The position numbers and the translations under genes are program-made. Below the pieces are notes generated by a model. It was not told where the DNA came from and searched no databases. It was given only the letters and a program-made list of their open reading frames with translations. A DNA stretch of 64,000 nucleotides from Deltaproteobacteria bacterium. Its GTDB lineage: Bacteria; Desulfobacterota; Desulfuromonadia; Geobacterales; Pseudopelobacteraceae. The DNA lies in the NCBI GenBank assembly GCA_019162745.1, contig JAFLLC010000029.1, positions 124,001 through 188,000 of the forward strand. Reading direction: 5' to 3'. Of this stretch, positions 43,827 through 53,559 are shown piece by piece (position 1 is the first letter of the stretch; each line of letters starts with the position of its first letter).

Positions 43827-43891
43827 TTCAGATCACAGGAACTTTCCACGTCCTGTTAAATATTTATCCGCCCCGAAATATATTTTTACTC

Positions 43892-43920
43892 TTGCTAAAA
43901 CAGGCACTTTTCAGTATGTT
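43892..43920 (+). promoter_or_regulatory. candidate fbp promoter
   Basis: TTGCTA and TATGTT are 17 bases apart, about 41 bases before the fbp start codon. Confidence 0.4.
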
Positions 43921-43961
43921 TATCGCATCAAAATGCTCATTTAATTTAATCCGGAGGAAGC

Positions 43962-44906
43962 ATGCCCAGCCAGCCAGGGAAGACTAAATTTCAGATTGAT
44001 CTGCGTCAGCATCTGCGTGACCAGAACATCAGCGGCAATCTTGTCCACCTTATATGTGAAATTGCCGAAGCAAGCAAATATGTGATCAACGCAGTGCGAA
44101 CTGGAGAACTGGGTGTCGCCGGTACTTCCAATCTGTACGGCGAAGAGCAGCTTGCCCTTGATGTCCTTTCCGATCGTATTCTGCGCAAACGGCTGCAGCA
44201 TTCAGGGGTTGTCTGCAACATCGCATCCGAAGAAATGGATAATATATTTCAGGTTTCCAGCAACCCGCAGGGGATGTTTTCGGTTGCCTACGACCCGCTG
44301 GACGGCTCTTCGCTGGTTGATGTCAATCTGGCGGTCGGCACCATTGTCGGCATCTATCAGGGTAATGATCTGCTTCAGCCCGGCAGAAAAATGGTCGGTT
44401 CCATTTATATCCTGTACGGTCCCCGTGTCTCTTTGGTTTATTCGGTTGGTAAAGGGGTATTCGAGTTTACGATGAATCAGCTGATGGAATACACGCTTAC
44501 CCGTGGAAATATTCAGATGGAGCCGTGCGGCAATATTTATTCTCCCGGCGGCTTGCGCAAAAAATACAGTGAGGGCAATGAACGCTTTGTCCGCTATCTG
44601 GAAGATAAGGGTGCAAAACTGCGCTATTCCGGCGGGTTTGTGCCTGACTTCAATCAGATTCTTATGAAGGGGAAGGGGGTCTTCATGTATCCGGCGCTCA
44701 GCGATGCCCCGAATGGCAAGTTGCGTTTGCTGTATGAGCTCAACCCGATGGCGTTTCTGATCGAGCAGGCCGGGGGCGCCGCCACAAATGGTGAAATCCC
44801 GATCCTTGATATTGTACCTGAAGGTCTTGAACAACGCTGTCCGGTATATATCGGCTGCAGAGAGGATGTTGCCAAGGCTGCGGAGTTTCTGAACGGTACC
44901 TGTTAA
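43962..44906 (+). CDS. fbp: fructose-1,6-bisphosphatase class I
   Basis: A 314-residue gluconeogenic phosphatase. The metal-binding core YDPLDGSSLVDVNLAVGTIVG (near 110-130), the IASEEMDN loop before it and the substrate-binding GGFVPDFNQIL and NPMAFLIEQAGGAA are intact. GGAGGA precedes the ATG. Acetate-grown Geobacter must make sugars through this step. Confidence 0.94.
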   Translation: MPSQPGKTKFQIDLRQHLRDQNISGNLVHLICEIAEASKYVINAVRTGELGVAGTSNLYGEEQLALDVLSDRILRKRLQHSGVVCNIASEEMDNIFQVSSNPQGMFSVAYDPLDGSSLVDVNLAVGTIVGIYQGNDLLQPGRKMVGSIYILYGPRVSLVYSVGKGVFEFTMNQLMEYTLTRGNIQMEPCGNIYSPGGLRKKYSEGNERFVRYLEDKGAKLRYSGGFVPDFNQILMKGKGVFMYPALSDAPNGKLRLLYELNPMAFLIEQAGGAATNGEIPILDIVPEGLEQRCPVYIGCREDVAKAAEFLNGTC

Positions 44907-44919
44907 AGAGAAAAGCGTC

Positions 44920-45213
44920 ATGCATAATTCTGAACAAAAACCTGATATTCTGCCTCAGCGCCTTTGCAGTGAGATTCAGCTTTTCGACCTCTGTGATTTG
45001 GATTCGTGCAGTAACAGAAGCGGCCGTTACTGTACGGACTCCATTCTGCTGGGGCGTTTTGAAAGGATTGCAGAGAATGAGCTCCGGCTCCCGGATCGTT
45101 ATACTGCAGAAGATATTGATGATGCGGAAGCGTATGACGGTGACCTGATTGATGAAGATGAAGATTCTATTGATGATTTGGATGGCGGGGAGGATGATTT
45201 TCGGGAAGAATAG
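44920..45213 (+). CDS. small acidic Cys-containing protein, unknown
   Basis: A 97-residue protein. The N-terminal half has four Cys (LCSE, LCDLDSC, YCTD), with possible metal binding. The C-terminal third is almost wholly Asp/Glu with Ile/Leu (DEDEDSIDDLDGGEDDF). No family is recognised. It starts 14 bases after fbp and is probably cotranscribed. Confidence 0.62.
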   Translation: MHNSEQKPDILPQRLCSEIQLFDLCDLDSCSNRSGRYCTDSILLGRFERIAENELRLPDRYTAEDIDDAEAYDGDLIDEDEDSIDDLDGGEDDFREE

Positions 45214-45242
45214 TAGGGGGTCTTCTGCATAATGTCTACTAC

Positions 45243-45273
45243 GGGGTTCAGCTTAGGCTGGTCCCTTTTTTTT
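45243..45273 (+). terminator. intrinsic terminator between convergent genes
   Basis: GGGGTTCAGC pairs imperfectly with GCTGGTCCCT around TTAG and is followed by eight T. The T-run reaches the stop codon of the convergent HD-GYP gene. Confidence 0.75.
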
Positions 45274-46318
45274 ATATAAACCGTTTACCTGCACATTCCT
45301 CCCAGTGTCTGCGTGGAATCGAAAGAAACAGGTCTGCGATGGCCGGGTCAAATTGAGTCCCCCGATTATTGATGATTTCGGAAGTTACTTTGTCAAAGGG
45401 GAGTGCCTTCCGGTACGGCCGATCGGATGTCATGGCATCCAGCGTGTCAACAACAGAAAAAATACGGGCGCCGATCGGAATCTGTTCCCTTTTGAGCTGT
45501 TTTGGATAGCCTGTGCCATCAAACCGCTCATGGTGACTGAGGATAATCTCGGCTGGCGCCTTTAAAAAGCCTATCTCGGACAAAATGTCATAGCCTACTT
45601 GCGGATGCTTGCGCATTTGGATCCACTCGCCATCATCAAGCTGGCCAGGTTTGAGCAGGATATTATCGGATATACCGATCTTTCCAATATCGTGAAGCAG
45701 CGCTCCTTTTGCCAGATCATGGAGCTGCCTGTCGGCTATTCCGAGCTTCCCCCCCAGAAAAGCCGCAAAGTTCATAACACGTTCCGAATGAGATCCAACT
45801 TCCCTCTCACGTGCATCAAGGGCTCTTACCAGCGCGGTCAGGGTGTTGTCATAGGCGCTGGAGAGTTCCCCCATCGTTTTACGGATCTGGGCGGTCTGTT
45901 CCATGACCTTGTACTCAAGGCTTACCTGATAATTCTTCTTTTCAAGGGCAAGGGCGCGACGTTCGATCAGATTCTTTACGGTCAGAATCACGCGATTAAT
46001 GCCGAACGGCTTGGTTATGTAGTCGTCAGCCCCGAGGTGTACACATTCCATGGCGGTATTCATATCGGAAAGCCCCGTGACCATCAGAACAGCGATATCC
46101 GGGTTAGCTTTCTTCAGGTCGCGCAGCAGTTCAACTCCGCTTCTGCCGGGCATCATTATGTCCGAAATGACGAGGTCTACCGGTTGGCCCTCCAGCAGTG
46201 CAAAAGCTTCATCGACATTGGCCGCCTGATGACAAATATACTCCTCCTGCACCAAGGCGGCAGAAAGTAAATCCCGAATCATCTCTTCATCATCAACAAT
46301 CAGAATATGTTGCTTCAT
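45272..46318 (-). CDS. HD-GYP response regulator
   Basis: A 348-residue protein with an N-terminal receiver (about 1-120; DDEE pocket, phospho-acceptor Asp in LVISDIMMPG, Lys in YITKPFG), a coiled linker and an HD-GYP domain (about 155-345). The metal and signature motifs LLHDIGKIGI, SHHERFDGTGYP and the preceding HSERV are present. HD-GYP proteins usually cut c-di-GMP. The start at 46318 follows GGAGA; the ORF track is extended upstream. It is divergent from comEC. Confidence 0.92.
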   Translation of the reverse strand: MKQHILIVDDEEMIRDLLSAALVQEEYICHQAANVDEAFALLEGQPVDLVISDIMMPGRSGVELLRDLKKANPDIAVLMVTGLSDMNTAMECVHLGADDYITKPFGINRVILTVKNLIERRALALEKKNYQVSLEYKVMEQTAQIRKTMGELSSAYDNTLTALVRALDAREREVGSHSERVMNFAAFLGGKLGIADRQLHDLAKGALLHDIGKIGISDNILLKPGQLDDGEWIQMRKHPQVGYDILSEIGFLKAPAEIILSHHERFDGTGYPKQLKREQIPIGARIFSVVDTLDAMTSDRPYRKALPFDKVTSEIINNRGTQFDPAIADLFLSIPRRHWEECAGKRFI

Positions 46319-46576
46319 TCCTTTTTGTCTCCACGTGTTGTTGGTCCACGAATAAACTCTTGCTGCACAAGCCCTGCAAGGTCCTGCAGAAATACTTTCT
46401 TTGTCAGTCGGCAGTAATTTTGCAGACAGCTTTACTCTTCTACCATGCAATTGTCATGTTTTCAAGTGGCATGACCTATGGTATACAACGGATGCGTACG
46501 ATATTCATAGTCCGCCCACTTTCGGCCACTCCGGGGAATCCATGTTCCGCTCTGCTTCTTTGAATAATTGACCGCC

Positions 46577-49000
46577 ATGTCACGCCGCTGGCCGTTCCTG
46601 CTCCCTTTTTTGTTTATGACTGCCGGTATGACCCTGTCTGCTCTCAATGGCTATTTTTTAGATTTGACCTCTGTTCTTGCTGTTTTTACCTGTCTTCTGC
46701 TCGCATCATTTCTGCCTAAACCGGGGATTTTTTCTGCCTGTATTGCCCTGTTTTTCTTTTTCTGGGGCCTGTTTGCTCTGCAACCCTGGTTATCTCCGGA
46801 GACAGCTCCAAATTCCGTCAGTTTAAAAAACTCCGATAGCCCCATAACAATCGAAGGAGTCCTTTCAACACGCCCTTCAGTTGCTCCGGAAGGAAGCCGC
46901 GTGACCGTTCAGGTCGAACGCATATTCAGCGGGAATCGGTCCGAAACGGCGTCCGGTTTATTATTGCTGTATGTCAGTGAGGGGGATGTCTCTCTGACCC
47001 GCGGAGACCGGATCCGCTTTATCTCCCGTGTTTCTGTGCCGCGTCTGCTTGGCCTGCCGGGTGAATTCAATTATCCCCGCTATCTTGCCTTTCAGGGAAT
47101 ATCAGCAACCGGACGTGTACCCTCCCAAGCCGATATTGTCCTTATTCGCGCCGCTGCAGTGGAATCCTGGCAACGTATAATTGACCAGACGGCGCAAAGT
47201 CTTGGTAACGCTATTCGTGGCGCGGTTCCTGACGTAAATGTTTCTTCTGTCTTGACAGCGCTGCTTATAGGCGATCAACGGAGGATTCCACAGGATCTGG
47301 CAAATGCATATACCAAGGCTGGAGTAAACCATATCCTGTCAATATCCGGGTTTCATGTCGGTATAATTGCTGCCTTCATAACGGTTATGCTTGTATGGCT
47401 GCTGACCCGTTTTGAATATATTGCGCTGTGCTGGAATGTGCGCCGGATTGCACTGCTGATCGCCGTTCCGGCAATGGTGGCGTACCTGCTCTTAACCGGT
47501 AATGCTCCGGCAACGGCGCGTTCGGTGATTATGCTGACTATTTTTGCCGCAGCACTTTTCGCGGAGCGGGAGCGAGACTCAATCAATACACTGCTGTTTG
47601 CAGCGTTTTTTCTGGTGGCGATCAATCCGCCAACTCTTTTTGATGTCTCCTTTCAACTCTCATTTATTTCGCTGTGGGGGATACTTATTGCCGTTCCGTT
47701 GATCATGGAGCGTACCGCAACCGTCTGTTCTCCCTTGCTGCGCAGTATGATCCAGTTTATGGCTGTATCTGTTGCCGCATCGTGTATAACCCTTCTTCCG
47801 GTTCTGTTTATTTTCAAGGTGGCATCTCTTAACGGAATTCTGACCAATTTCCTGATTGTGCCGCTGTTGGGTTACGGTGCTGTTCTAACCGGATTTATTG
47901 CTCTTCCCCTGGTTGTTCTTTTCCCTTCCTCTGCTTTTCTTCTGCTCTGGCCGGCAGCGACACTGGTTGCTGTTTCGAACCGGTTTGTCATGTGGTGTAC
48001 CTCCCTTCCGGTATTTAATTTTCACGGTATCACCGGTTGGGACATGTTCTTTTTTCTGTTCTTCATGACCTGTATGACTTTTTTGAGGGGCAAGGTTCTG
48101 CTTCGGGTTTCAAGTCTGCTGATTCCGCTCTTTGCAATTATTTTGCATCTTTACGCTGCAAACGCCACTGATGGCCGACTGCACATTACGATGCTCAGTG
48201 TCGGCCAGGCTGAATCCTTGCTGGTGCGACTTCCGGATGGCTCGACTCTGCTCGTGGATGGAGGCGGGTATCTGCATGATATCGGCAACGATTTCGGTCA
48301 GCGTATGCTGGCACCCGCGCTGGGTGCGTTGCACGTCGGGCGGGTTGACAGGATGATAGCGACGCATGAACACCCCGATCATAGCGGCGGACTTCCGTAT
48401 ATCATTAAAAATTTCCCGGTTGGTGAGTTCTGGAGCATCAAAAATGTAACAGCCGAAATCAGCAGCGAGCTGATCAAAAAAAAGATGGCACAACGTACGC
48501 TTGCTGCCGGGGATGTTATTACGCTCCCCGGTCCTGTCACCGTCACGTTCCTTTCTCCGGCAAGATCTCTGCAGACAATAGCGGAGATCGATGAATCGAG
48601 TGCAAATGAACAATCGCTCGTATTCCGTCTCAGTTATGGTGCCTTCAGCATGATCTTTTGCGCCGATGCCGGTTTTGAGGCTGAACAGGTGATGCTTGCC
48701 GGCCCTGATGAGTTGCAATCTACGGTTCTTAAGGTCGGGCATCATGGCAGCCGCTACTCAACGTCTGAGGAGTTTCTGAAACGGGTCAATCCGGAAGTGG
48801 CGCTGATTTCTGCCGGCGCCGGGAACCGCTTTGGACTGCCATCGACGCGAACGGTTGATCTGCTGAGATCAAAAGGAATTCCCACCTATCGCACTGATCG
48901 TGATGGAACTATTGAACTTGTTACCGATGGAGTCAGCTGGTCTGTTTCAACCCCCTACAGATCCGCCGGAAATATTTTGCCGTTTGACTCCGTACAGTGA
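46577..49000 (+). CDS. comEC: DNA uptake channel protein ComEC/Rec2
   Basis: An 807-residue polytopic membrane protein. The N-terminal DUF4131-type OB region (about 30-180) is followed by the competence domain with many spans (GVNHILSISGFHVGIIAAFI is its hallmark) and a C-terminal metallo-beta-lactamase domain (about 540-800; LLVDGGG and THEHPDHSGG, then KVGHHGSRYST). This is the full-length form expected for passage of single-stranded DNA into the cytoplasm. ATG 46577 is preferred over TTG 46568, though neither has a clear ribosome-binding site. Confidence 0.92.
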   Translation: MSRRWPFLLPFLFMTAGMTLSALNGYFLDLTSVLAVFTCLLLASFLPKPGIFSACIALFFFFWGLFALQPWLSPETAPNSVSLKNSDSPITIEGVLSTRPSVAPEGSRVTVQVERIFSGNRSETASGLLLLYVSEGDVSLTRGDRIRFISRVSVPRLLGLPGEFNYPRYLAFQGISATGRVPSQADIVLIRAAAVESWQRIIDQTAQSLGNAIRGAVPDVNVSSVLTALLIGDQRRIPQDLANAYTKAGVNHILSISGFHVGIIAAFITVMLVWLLTRFEYIALCWNVRRIALLIAVPAMVAYLLLTGNAPATARSVIMLTIFAAALFAERERDSINTLLFAAFFLVAINPPTLFDVSFQLSFISLWGILIAVPLIMERTATVCSPLLRSMIQFMAVSVAASCITLLPVLFIFKVASLNGILTNFLIVPLLGYGAVLTGFIALPLVVLFPSSAFLLLWPAATLVAVSNRFVMWCTSLPVFNFHGITGWDMFFFLFFMTCMTFLRGKVLLRVSSLLIPLFAIILHLYAANATDGRLHITMLSVGQAESLLVRLPDGSTLLVDGGGYLHDIGNDFGQRMLAPALGALHVGRVDRMIATHEHPDHSGGLPYIIKNFPVGEFWSIKNVTAEISSELIKKKMAQRTLAAGDVITLPGPVTVTFLSPARSLQTIAEIDESSANEQSLVFRLSYGAFSMIFCADAGFEAEQVMLAGPDELQSTVLKVGHHGSRYSTSEEFLKRVNPEVALISAGAGNRFGLPSTRTVDLLRSKGIPTYRTDRDGTIELVTDGVSWSVSTPYRSAGNILPFDSVQ

Positions 49001-49056
49001 AATAGAGTACATAGATACGGTGATTTTAAGACATTTCCTTTATTGATCGGCGTTAA

Positions 49057-50421
49057 ATGGATACGATCCTGTTAGTTGAAGATGATCGTTTTTTTCGGGA
49101 AATGTTCTCCAACCTGCTGCAAGCCGAAGGGTATCAGGTTGAAACAGCATCCTGCGGGAATGACGGGCTTGAAATGCTTGCCAAAGGGCAGTATTCGCTT
49201 GTTATTACCGATCTGGTCATGCCTGATATCAGTGGCCTTGAGGTCCTTTCACGGGTGCGTGAAAGCCACCCGACGGTCGATGTCATCATGGTCACCGGCA
49301 ATGCCAATCTTGAGTCTGCTATTTTTGCCCTGAAACATGGTGCCCGTGACTACCTGATAAAGCCGGTTAATCCGGATGAGTTAAAACATTCCGTTGCCCA
49401 GTGTATCCAGCAGCGCCGTCTCCTCGATGAAAATGACGAGCTGAAAAACATGCTTTCACTGTTCCGCGCAAGTCAGGTTATTGCCGGCTGTCTTGACAGA
49501 GAACACCTTTACTACTTGCTTGTTGAAACTATTGCCCGCGAAGCCGGACTCAGCCGTGCCCTCGGGTTTTTCATGGCTGAAGGAGTTTTGGAGCTTAAAA
49601 TAACAAAGGGGATTTCCACCGCAGCAGGTAAATGTCTTTTGGAAGAGATTCACGCCCGGCTTGCCGCATTGCCAGCGGCAGAGTTTTCAATCCGGCATCT
49701 GCACCTTTCACCAGCGTCTGCCCAGGAAGGGTTCACCGAAGCCTTCCTGATCCCGGTGGGATCTCATGCTGAACTGTTCGGCGCGGTTGTGCTTCTGAAT
49801 AACCCTTCCAGCGCGCTTCCTGATAGTGAGAAATATAGAAAGAATATACTGTTTTTGATAGAACAGTCACTGCGAGCCTTTGAAAATGCCGAAACTTTTG
49901 CCAAAGCAAAAGATCTGTCGTTTATTGACGATGTCAGCGGCCTCTATAACCATCGCTACCTGGATATTGCTCTTGAGCGCGAAATGAAGCGGGTTGAGCG
50001 ATATGCCTCGCATCTTGCGGTGCTTTTCATCGACGTCGATTCGTTCAAGCAGGTAAACGATACTCATGGACATCTGGTCGGAAGTCGGGTTCTGGCGGAA
50101 TTCGGCGCACTGATCAAAAAAGCGGTCCGTGATGTTGATATTGTCATTCGTTACGGTGGCGATGAATATACCGCCATACTGGTGGAAACATCCTGTGACA
50201 AGGCCGAACTGGTTGCTGAACGTATCCGGAGGCAGGTTGAGGTACATCATTTTCAGGGTTCCGGGGGGCAGGCCATACATTTGACCTGCAGTATCGGTTT
50301 TGCCTGCTGTCCTGATGATACCGCTTCCAAGGATGCACTGCTTGAAATGGCCGACAATGCCATGTATGCCGGCAAAGCATCGGGTAAGAACTGTGTTCGG
50401 CGTGTAACTCGCTGTGACTGA
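49057..50421 (+). CDS. receiver-GAF-GGDEF diguanylate cyclase
   Basis: A 454-residue response regulator. Receiver (about 1-120; VEDDRF, Asp in VITDLVMPDISG, Lys in YLIKPVN), a GAF-like middle (about 140-280) and a GGDEF domain (about 290-450). The active motif is GGDEY, an accepted variant, and the inhibitory I-site RDVD stands five residues upstream. It should be an active, product-inhibited c-di-GMP synthase. It follows comEC by 56 bases in the same direction. Confidence 0.9.
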   Translation: MDTILLVEDDRFFREMFSNLLQAEGYQVETASCGNDGLEMLAKGQYSLVITDLVMPDISGLEVLSRVRESHPTVDVIMVTGNANLESAIFALKHGARDYLIKPVNPDELKHSVAQCIQQRRLLDENDELKNMLSLFRASQVIAGCLDREHLYYLLVETIAREAGLSRALGFFMAEGVLELKITKGISTAAGKCLLEEIHARLAALPAAEFSIRHLHLSPASAQEGFTEAFLIPVGSHAELFGAVVLLNNPSSALPDSEKYRKNILFLIEQSLRAFENAETFAKAKDLSFIDDVSGLYNHRYLDIALEREMKRVERYASHLAVLFIDVDSFKQVNDTHGHLVGSRVLAEFGALIKKAVRDVDIVIRYGGDEYTAILVETSCDKAELVAERIRRQVEVHHFQGSGGQAIHLTCSIGFACCPDDTASKDALLEMADNAMYAGKASGKNCVRRVTRCD

Positions 50422-50440
50422 CAATTCACCTTACAGCTGA

Positions 50441-50545
50441 ACCCCAACTCCAGCCCTTTCCGGCTCCCTTTAGGCCCCAGAGGGTCCTTGTCAGGGGAGA
50501 GCCTTTAAAGTTTCCCCCTGATAAGGGGGGCCAGGGGGGTAGTTT
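50441..50545 (+). repeat. dispersed structured repeat, copy A
   Basis: GC-rich spacer sequence with the shared blocks CTCCCTTTAGGCCCCAGAGG, TCAGGGGAG and CCCCCTGATAAGGGGGG. Two hairpins are possible (CTCCC with GGGAG, CCCCC with GGGGG). Copies B and C lie at 54880 and 63682. It sits between the GGDEF gene and hisS. Confidence 0.82.
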
Positions 50546-50579
50546 TTGTCTTGCGCTTTTCTAAATTATGAGGTGATCT

Positions 50580-51836
50580 GTGGCTCTAACAGCAGTCAAA
50601 GGTTTTAATGATATTCTCCCGGATGAATCCGGGCGCTGGCAGTATATTGAACAGACGGCCCGAAGGGTTTTTGAGCTGAACGGTTTTGGTGAGATCCGGG
50701 TTCCGGTTCTGGAAAAAACCGAGCTATTTTGCCGCTCGATCGGTGATGCAACCGATATCGTCGAAAAGGAGATGTACACCTTCACCGACAAGGGTGAAAA
50801 CAGCGTCACGCTTCGACCGGAAGGGACAGCCGGAGTCATGCGCGCCTTCATCGAACATAAAATGTATGCACAGGATCCGATCGCAAAGCTGTACTATATG
50901 GGGCCGATGTTCCGTTATGAACGCCCTCAAAAAGGACGCTACCGTCAGTTTCATCAGATCGGCGCCGAAATCACCGGTGTAAACGATCCGCTGGCTGACG
51001 CTCAGGTACTGAACATGCTGACTTCCTTCTTTCGTGAAATCGGCTTGACCGAGCCGACGCTGCAGATAAACTCGCTCGGTTGCCCGGAGTGCCGTCCCGC
51101 GTACCGCAACGCTTTGCGGTGTTTTCTGGAAGAGCGGATGGAGCATCTCTGCGAAGATTGCAAGCGGCGTTTTGACACCAATCCGCTTCGCACACTTGAC
51201 TGCAAGGCGTCGGGCTGCATTGAGGCGACATCCGGGGCTCCGTCAGTACTGGAACATCTCTGCAGCGGCTGCGATGATCATTTCAGCTCTGTACGCCGCT
51301 ATCTCGATCTTTCGTCCACACCTTACAGTATCAACTCCCGCATGGTACGAGGACTCGATTACTACACCCGCACGACCTTTGAGATGGTTACCGGATTGCT
51401 CGGTTCGCAATCTGCCGTTGCTGCGGGGGGGCGCTATGATGGTCTAATATCGCAGCTCGGTGGACCGGCTATTCCAGGAATCGGTTTTGCAATGGGGCTT
51501 GAGCGGGTTGCGCTGCTGCTCGGCAGCCAGGAGTTTGCGACTCTCCCTGACCTGTTTATTGCCACGATGGGGGGAGGGGAGCGTGATGTCGCCTTCCGCC
51601 TGATGGATGGTCTGATAAAGTCCGGAGTTCGCGCCGAAATGGATTACGAAGGAAAAAGCCTGAAGAGTCAGATGCGCCGGGCCGACAAGCTTCGGGCGCG
51701 CTATAGCGTTGTAATCGGTGGAAATGAAGTTGATTCCGGACGAGCCTCCTTCAAGCGGATGGCTGACGGTATCCAGGCAGATACTGAGCTGACGGTCGGC
51801 GCGATACAACTGTTGATCGGGAAGCCGGAGCAGTGA
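50580..51836 (+). CDS. hisS: histidyl-tRNA synthetase
   Basis: A 418-residue class II synthetase. Motif 2 ([20 protein letters not shown]), the His-binding [13 protein letters not shown] and motif 3 ([15 protein letters not shown]) are all present. The C-terminal anticodon-binding domain covers about 325-418. GTG start at 50580 with GAGGTGA just upstream. It ends in TGATG with ruvB. Confidence 0.95.
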   Translation: MALTAVKGFNDILPDESGRWQYIEQTARRVFELNGFGEIRVPVLEKTELFCRSIGDATDIVEKEMYTFTDKGENSVTLRPEGTAGVMRAFIEHKMYAQDPIAKLYYMGPMFRYERPQKGRYRQFHQIGAEITGVNDPLADAQVLNMLTSFFREIGLTEPTLQINSLGCPECRPAYRNALRCFLEERMEHLCEDCKRRFDTNPLRTLDCKASGCIEATSGAPSVLEHLCSGCDDHFSSVRRYLDLSSTPYSINSRMVRGLDYYTRTTFEMVTGLLGSQSAVAAGGRYDGLISQLGGPAIPGIGFAMGLERVALLLGSQEFATLPDLFIATMGGGERDVAFRLMDGLIKSGVRAEMDYEGKSLKSQMRRADKLRARYSVVIGGNEVDSGRASFKRMADGIQADTELTVGAIQLLIGKPEQ

Positions 51837-52864
51837 TGGACGCCAGTATAATCCGCACAATCACTCCTGAAAAACGGGATGATGACAGTCAGTTTGACAC
51901 AACTTTGCGCCCTCGATCCTTTGATGACTACATTGGTCAGGAGAAGATAAAGGGGAACCTGCGCCTCTTCATAGATGCCGCCAAGGGGAGGGGAGAGGCG
52001 CTCGACCATGTCCTGCTGTACGGTCCCCCTGGTCTTGGCAAGACGACGCTGGCCAATATCATCGCCTGCGAGATGGGTGTCAATATCAAGTCCACCTCCG
52101 GACCGGTTATTGAACGTCCCGGCGATCTGGCCGCCATCCTGACCAATCTTGAGCCGCATGACGTCCTCTTTATCGACGAAATCCACCGGATTTCACATAT
52201 AGTTGAAGAGATCCTTTATCCGGCCATGGAGGATTATCAGCTCGATATCATGATCGGCCAGGGGCCGAGCGCCCGCTCGATCAAGCTGGATCTGCCACGT
52301 TTTACGCTGGTGGGCGCCACCACCCGGGCCGGTCTTCTCTCCTCGCCGCTGCGCGATCGCTTTGGGGTTATCTCGCGCCTTGAATTTTACACCTATGACG
52401 AACTTGCCACCATTATCTGTCGCTCATCCGGTATTCTCGGGATGGAGATCGATCCCCGCGGGGCGGCCGAGCTGGCCCGCCGCAGCCGGGGAACCCCCCG
52501 GATCGCCAACCGACTGCTGCGCCGCGTGCGTGATTATGCCCAGGTGCGGGCCGATGGCGTCATAACTCTTGAGGTAGTGCGGGCAACACTCAAGCTGCTT
52601 GAAATAGACGAAATGGGTTTTGACCAGATGGATCGGATGATCCTGCTGACTATTATTGACAAGTTCGGAGGTGGACCGGTTGGTCTGGACACCATTGCCG
52701 CCGCTATCAGCGAGGAGAGTGATACGATCGAGGATGTCTACGAGCCGTTTCTGATTCAGAACGGATTTATCAATCGTACCCCGCGCGGCAGAGTTGCTAC
52801 CCGTGCGGCCTACCTGCATTTCGGCCGTATCGCCCCGGAATCCTCCCAGGCGAATCTGTTCTAG
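51836..52864 (+). CDS. ruvB: Holliday junction helicase motor RuvB
   Basis: A 342-residue AAA+ branch-migration motor. Walker [10 protein letters not shown], Walker [15 protein letters not shown], sensor 1 [13 protein letters not shown] and the arginine-finger region PLRDRFG are intact, with the C-terminal winged helix ([20 protein letters not shown]). ATG 51836 gives better spacing from GGAG than the ORF-track GTG 51833. ruvA and ruvC are not nearby in this window. Confidence 0.95.
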   Translation: MDASIIRTITPEKRDDDSQFDTTLRPRSFDDYIGQEKIKGNLRLFIDAAKGRGEALDHVLLYGPPGLGKTTLANIIACEMGVNIKSTSGPVIERPGDLAAILTNLEPHDVLFIDEIHRISHIVEEILYPAMEDYQLDIMIGQGPSARSIKLDLPRFTLVGATTRAGLLSSPLRDRFGVISRLEFYTYDELATIICRSSGILGMEIDPRGAAELARRSRGTPRIANRLLRRVRDYAQVRADGVITLEVVRATLKLLEIDEMGFDQMDRMILLTIIDKFGGGPVGLDTIAAAISEESDTIEDVYEPFLIQNGFINRTPRGRVATRAAYLHFGRIAPESSQANLF

Positions 52865-52866
52865 CC

Positions 52867-53559
52867 ATGCAGCAGTTTTTTGATTTCCCCATTAACCAAA
52901 GCTTCAGCTTTGACAGCTTTGTATCCTGTGAAGGAAACACAGCGGCACTCAGGTTTGCGCTGAGGATTGCCGATCCCTCCGATTCCGAGACCCTGCTTTA
53001 TCTGTATGGCCCACCCGGGTCCGGAAAAACCCATCTGCTGCGCTCCATCGCCGGGAGCAGTTTCCCCTATCTTTCGCTCCGTGAACCGCTCTCCCCGGAA
53101 CGCCTGGTATCGATATTCACCTCAGCCGAAGGGTTGGTGGTGGATGACCTGCAGAATATGCCGGATGATCCTGACCTGCGGCGGGCTCTCTGGCAGCTGT
53201 TCAATGAATTTCACACCTCCGGTCGCACGATCGCCATGGCCGGAGCTACGCCGCCGCGTGATCTTGCCAACATGGACGACCACCTCACTTCGCGGCTGTT
53301 ATGGGGACTTGTTGCCAGGCTCGATACGTCTGATGATAACTCCCGGAGAATGATTATCAGGAAGGTTGCCGAGGATCATCAAATCAGGGTGCCAGACGAT
53401 GTGGTTGACTATATTCTGGCAACTACCAGCAGGGAAGTCGGCGCACTGATAACTTTTTTTCAGCAGTTATACCGTTTCTCAATGGCTGAAAAACGGCGCA
53501 TCACAATGCCGCTTGCCAGGGAAGTGCGCGAACTGTATCTGACGGAGCGTATGTTATGA
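52867..53559 (+). CDS. Hda-like DnaA homologue
   Basis: A 230-residue AAA+ protein related to DnaA domain III without the DNA-binding domain IV, as in Hda. Opening PINQSFSFDSFVSCEGN, Walker A GPPGSGKTHLL, Walker B VVDDLQ, sensor 1 and the box VII element SRLLWGLVARLD are visible. Hda promotes DnaA-ATP hydrolysis through the sliding clamp; a QxxL-type clamp motif may be the opening QQFFDFPI. It starts 2 bases after ruvB and overlaps the next gene by 4 bases. Confidence 0.87.
   Translation: MQQFFDFPINQSFSFDSFVSCEGNTAALRFALRIADPSDSETLLYLYGPPGSGKTHLLRSIAGSSFPYLSLREPLSPERLVSIFTSAEGLVVDDLQNMPDDPDLRRALWQLFNEFHTSGRTIAMAGATPPRDLANMDDHLTSRLLWGLVARLDTSDDNSRRMIIRKVAEDHQIRVPDDVVDYILATTSREVGALITFFQQLYRFSMAEKRRITMPLAREVRELYLTERML

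Noticed and set aside
46319-46576. Possible c-di-GMP riboswitch in the HD-GYP/comEC spacer
   Set aside because: I looked for the conserved GEMM core and did not see it. A GTATAC at 46481 is the only motif and is too short to count.
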